A stretch of 64,000 nt of DNA. Origin: Mucilaginibacter polytrichastri. GTDB taxonomy: Bacteria; Bacteroidota; Bacteroidia; Sphingobacteriales; Sphingobacteriaceae. Location of the stretch: NCBI RefSeq assembly GCF_001911425.1, contig NZ_MPPL01000001.1, positions 2,212,648-2,276,647 on the forward strand. The letters are read 5' to 3'. A program made the position numbers and the translations under genes. Below are positions 61,922 through 64,000 of the stretch, piece after piece. Below the pieces are notes generated by a model that saw nothing but the letters and a program-made list of their open reading frames with translations, did not search any database and had not been told where the DNA came from. Each line of letters opens with the position of its first letter. Position 1 is the stretch's first letter.

Positions 61922-63895
61922 TCAATCTGTTTTTAGTACCGTAAATTCTGTACGCCTGTTTAACTGGCGGCCATCGGGGTTATCTTTACCGTCGGGGAGC
62001 GAATTTGGTGCTATAGGTTTTGTTTTACCATAGCCTTTGGCAAACACGCGGGTATCTTCTATCCCCTTCGAAACAATATAATCCACACATGCCTGTGCCC
62101 GCTCTTGCGAAAGTTTATTGTTATAAGCATCGCTACCCACAGAATCTGTGTGCGAGCTGAGTTCTATCTTAAATTTCGGATTGTCTTTTAAAATAGTAAC
62201 CACCCCATTTAATTCGGTTTCAGACTCTGGCCTTAAGGTAGATTTACCATAATCATATAATATATTATTGATTACCATCGGCTTATCAACCACAAAAGCC
62301 TGTAAACACACATCTGCGCCAAACAATGTATCTGCCGAAGTTCTGCCATGGGTTGGCAAAGGCAGCACTTTGGTAAAGTAGCCGTCTTTTTCAAACATTA
62401 GGTTGTATGGCCTTTTGGTAGTAATTTTAAAGAAGTACTTGCCATCTTTTGCCAGGGTTACCTGCTTCATATTTTCTTTACTCAACGAGTCTACCAGCGT
62501 AACCTTTGCACCAGCCAATGGCTTGTGCGCATTACAATCAACCAAAAAACCGCCTGCAAAATAGCGTTGATCTGTTACCTCAAATAACTCCAGGCAACAA
62601 TCAGACTCACGGTCCGAGCTTACAAAAAACTTGGTCTCGTTATTCGGATCGGGTGAAAAGTACAGGTCATCTTTAGCGGAGTTCATGGGGTAGCCCATAT
62701 TGCGTGGCTGGCCCCAGCGGGTTGGTTCGCCAAAGCTTTCAAAAAAGTCAAACCCTCCCAACCCGATAAAACCTTTCGAACTATAGATCAATCTTTTGTT
62801 ACCGGCATCATAATAAGGCGCTTGCTCATCACTTGGTGTATTAATGGTTGAGCCCAAATTTGTTGAACTGATGGGGTTACCGGCGTTATCCAATTCACTC
62901 ATCCATATATCATCGCCGCCCTGGCCACCAGGTTTGTTAGAAACAAACAGCATGGTTTTGCCATCCTTGCACACAAAGGGTTGTATGGCATTAAAGCCCT
63001 CGGCATTTACGTTGGCATTTAGTTTTTGCGGACTGCTCCACTCACTGCCGTTCCAATCACTTTTGTAAATAGCATGTACAATTTTGGTCCCAATTTTATA
63101 CCAGCGGGTTAAATAAAGCCGGTTACCCTGGGGGCTTAATGATGGTGTACCGTACTCTGTTTCCTTTCCGCTACCGTTATCGCGCAGGTTAATGATCTCT
63201 GGCTTATCCATGCCTGCCGTAGTTTGGTAAATACGGTTCAGGTGCTTTTTATCACTTTTAATTAAACGCGATGAGGTGAAATAGAAATTATTGTCCCTTC
63301 GCACCACAGCGTAGTTAGATCCGTCTGAGTTCCACTGCCCTTTTAGTTTGGTAACATTAAGCAATATGGGGTATTGATATTGGTCTTTCGCAAATTTGCA
63401 GTTGTTAATCTCTTTCTCGGCCAGCTCAACTAATTTGCTATCGCCCCCTCTGTAAACCTGTTTAAATTCAGTTAATTCTTTGATAGATTCATCGAAGTGC
63501 TGGTCGGCACGTAAACACACACCGTACCATAACCTTACCAGCGGATATTGCGCCTCTGCATTATCATTAATTACCTGGTAATACCATGGCTCTGCTTCGA
63601 GGTAATTTTCGTACAGCCGGTATGATTCTGCCAACTGGTATCTTACATAGTTAACATCTGTTACCTTGCTCACTTGTTTATTACCTTTTACATTATTATC
63701 TGGTGTAAACGGAACCTTTTTTTGAGGGTCTATCTTTAACCCTTCTGCCGCTTTCCGGTAATAGTAAGCAGCTTCATAGTAATCTTTATTATGAAACCCC
63801 TTATCGCCCATGGCGCGATAGTTTACGGTGTTGTACTGGGCAAAGGTTTTACTTGCCAGCAGCAGGACAATTATAAATGCGAGTATCTTTTTCAT
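61922..63895 (-). CDS. OmpA-family protein with TPR and PD40 propeller (type IX secretion-like)
   Basis: 657 residues. Signal peptide (ILAFIIVLLLASKTFAQ), TPR-like helices (~20-150), a PD40/WD40-like propeller (~190-430, e.g. GQGGDDIWMSEL, GGFDFFE), a carboxypeptidase-regulatory-like module (~440-530), and an OmpA domain at ~545-655 with HTDSVGSDAYNNKLSQERA and a final RRTEF. This is the layout of PorE/Fjoh-type T9SS peptidoglycan-linked proteins. It lies 15 bases after the PorP/SprF gene on the same strand. Confidence 0.93.
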   Translation of the reverse strand: MKKILAFIIVLLLASKTFAQYNTVNYRAMGDKGFHNKDYYEAAYYYRKAAEGLKIDPQKKVPFTPDNNVKGNKQVSKVTDVNYVRYQLAESYRLYENYLEAEPWYYQVINDNAEAQYPLVRLWYGVCLRADQHFDESIKELTEFKQVYRGGDSKLVELAEKEINNCKFAKDQYQYPILLNVTKLKGQWNSDGSNYAVVRRDNNFYFTSSRLIKSDKKHLNRIYQTTAGMDKPEIINLRDNGSGKETEYGTPSLSPQGNRLYLTRWYKIGTKIVHAIYKSDWNGSEWSSPQKLNANVNAEGFNAIQPFVCKDGKTMLFVSNKPGGQGGDDIWMSELDNAGNPISSTNLGSTINTPSDEQAPYYDAGNKRLIYSSKGFIGLGGFDFFESFGEPTRWGQPRNMGYPMNSAKDDLYFSPDPNNETKFFVSSDRESDCCLELFEVTDQRYFAGGFLVDCNAHKPLAGAKVTLVDSLSKENMKQVTLAKDGKYFFKITTKRPYNLMFEKDGYFTKVLPLPTHGRTSADTLFGADVCLQAFVVDKPMVINNILYDYGKSTLRPESETELNGVVTILKDNPKFKIELSSHTDSVGSDAYNNKLSQERAQACVDYIVSKGIEDTRVFAKGYGKTKPIAPNSLPDGKDNPDGRQLNRRTEFTVLKTD

Positions 63896-63910
63896 GATAG
63901 GTGGTTGGGA

Positions 63911-64000
63911 TTATAATCTTGGACAAACAGGTTCTGGTAGTGACATCCGTTTTTTGAACACATAACTAATTGATAGCTCTATCCCCCCCTGCCCATTGGT
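63911..64000 (-). CDS. PorP/SprF family type IX secretion membrane protein, C-terminal part (cut by window edge)
   Basis: The minus-strand frame from the window end to TAA at 63911 reads 29 residues: GGIELSISYVFKKRM, then EPVCPRL. This is the typical C-terminus of PorP/SprF proteins (last barrel strand ELSLSYVFK and a final Cys-Pro-Arg). It pairs with the OmpA/PorE-like gene 15 bases downstream. The N-terminus is outside the window, so completeness is unknown. Confidence 0.75.
   Translation of the reverse strand, partial: TNGQGGIELSISYVFKKRMSLPEPVCPRL

Overview
The window comes from a Bacteroidota chromosome, most likely a Sphingobacteriaceae member close to Mucilaginibacter or Pedobacter. 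The support is the gene content: a PorP/SprF plus OmpA pair of type IX secretion type, OMP_b-brl_3 and FadL-like barrels, DUF4905, DUF4296 and DUF6252-type lipoproteins, a TIGR02757 protein, near absence of Shine-Dalgarno sites, several TTG starts, and moderate AT richness. No tRNA, rRNA, CRISPR array or intact insertion sequence was seen. This assignment is inferred from family knowledge; no search was run.

Layout. 1-6480 is accessory: a GH2 beta-galactosidase start cut by the left edge, a Crp/Fnr regulator, a tautomerase, an NTF2-like secreted protein, a family IV esterase, an MDR reductase and a serine hydrolase, with decayed relics of pirin, VOC and subclass B3 metallo-beta-lactamase genes between them. 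6480-31600 is mostly housekeeping: mnmE, a TIGR02757 protein, a Cys/Met PLP enzyme, proS, a Tyr/Gly-rich lipoprotein with a FadL-like porin, dps, a LysM/RlpA-like protein with udk, a 3-oxoacid CoA-transferase pair, a CE2-type esterase, mutS2, a YggS-like protein, a GNAT-DUF3298-aspartokinase run and a membrane-anchored MutS-like ATPase. 31600-36600 holds a decayed glycoside hydrolase, two tandem SDR paralogues, an AraC regulator and an aldo-keto reductase.

36820-40935 is the most distinctive locus: kaiC, two different kaiB genes and a PAS histidine kinase, packed head to tail with no kaiA. It looks like a non-cyanobacterial Kai switch or timer with its own output kinase. 41000-48840 holds a lipoprotein, a truncated MRJP/yellow-like relic, an outer-membrane barrel, an M56/BlaI signalling pair, a 5'(3')-deoxyribonucleotidase and a secreted S1/P1 nuclease. 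48900-54460 is a heme-uptake locus (HmuS, HmuV, HmuU, HmuT and an unannotated 59-residue ORF) divergent from an AraC/PchR-type regulator that has two 15-bp direct repeats exactly 21 bp apart just before its start codon.

54675-58590 carries two adjacent Tat-exported enzymes (a flavin amine oxidase and a HisC-like aminotransferase), then a secreted Hint-domain protein. The window ends with a DUF1304 membrane protein, an Omp85-like barrel, an exported ankyrin protein and the type IX-secretion-like OmpA/PorP operon, cut by the right edge. Convergent genes are often separated by long perfect hairpins. Dispersed palindromic elements (GTCATT...AATGAC type) occur between genes and, in one case, in frame inside a coding region.
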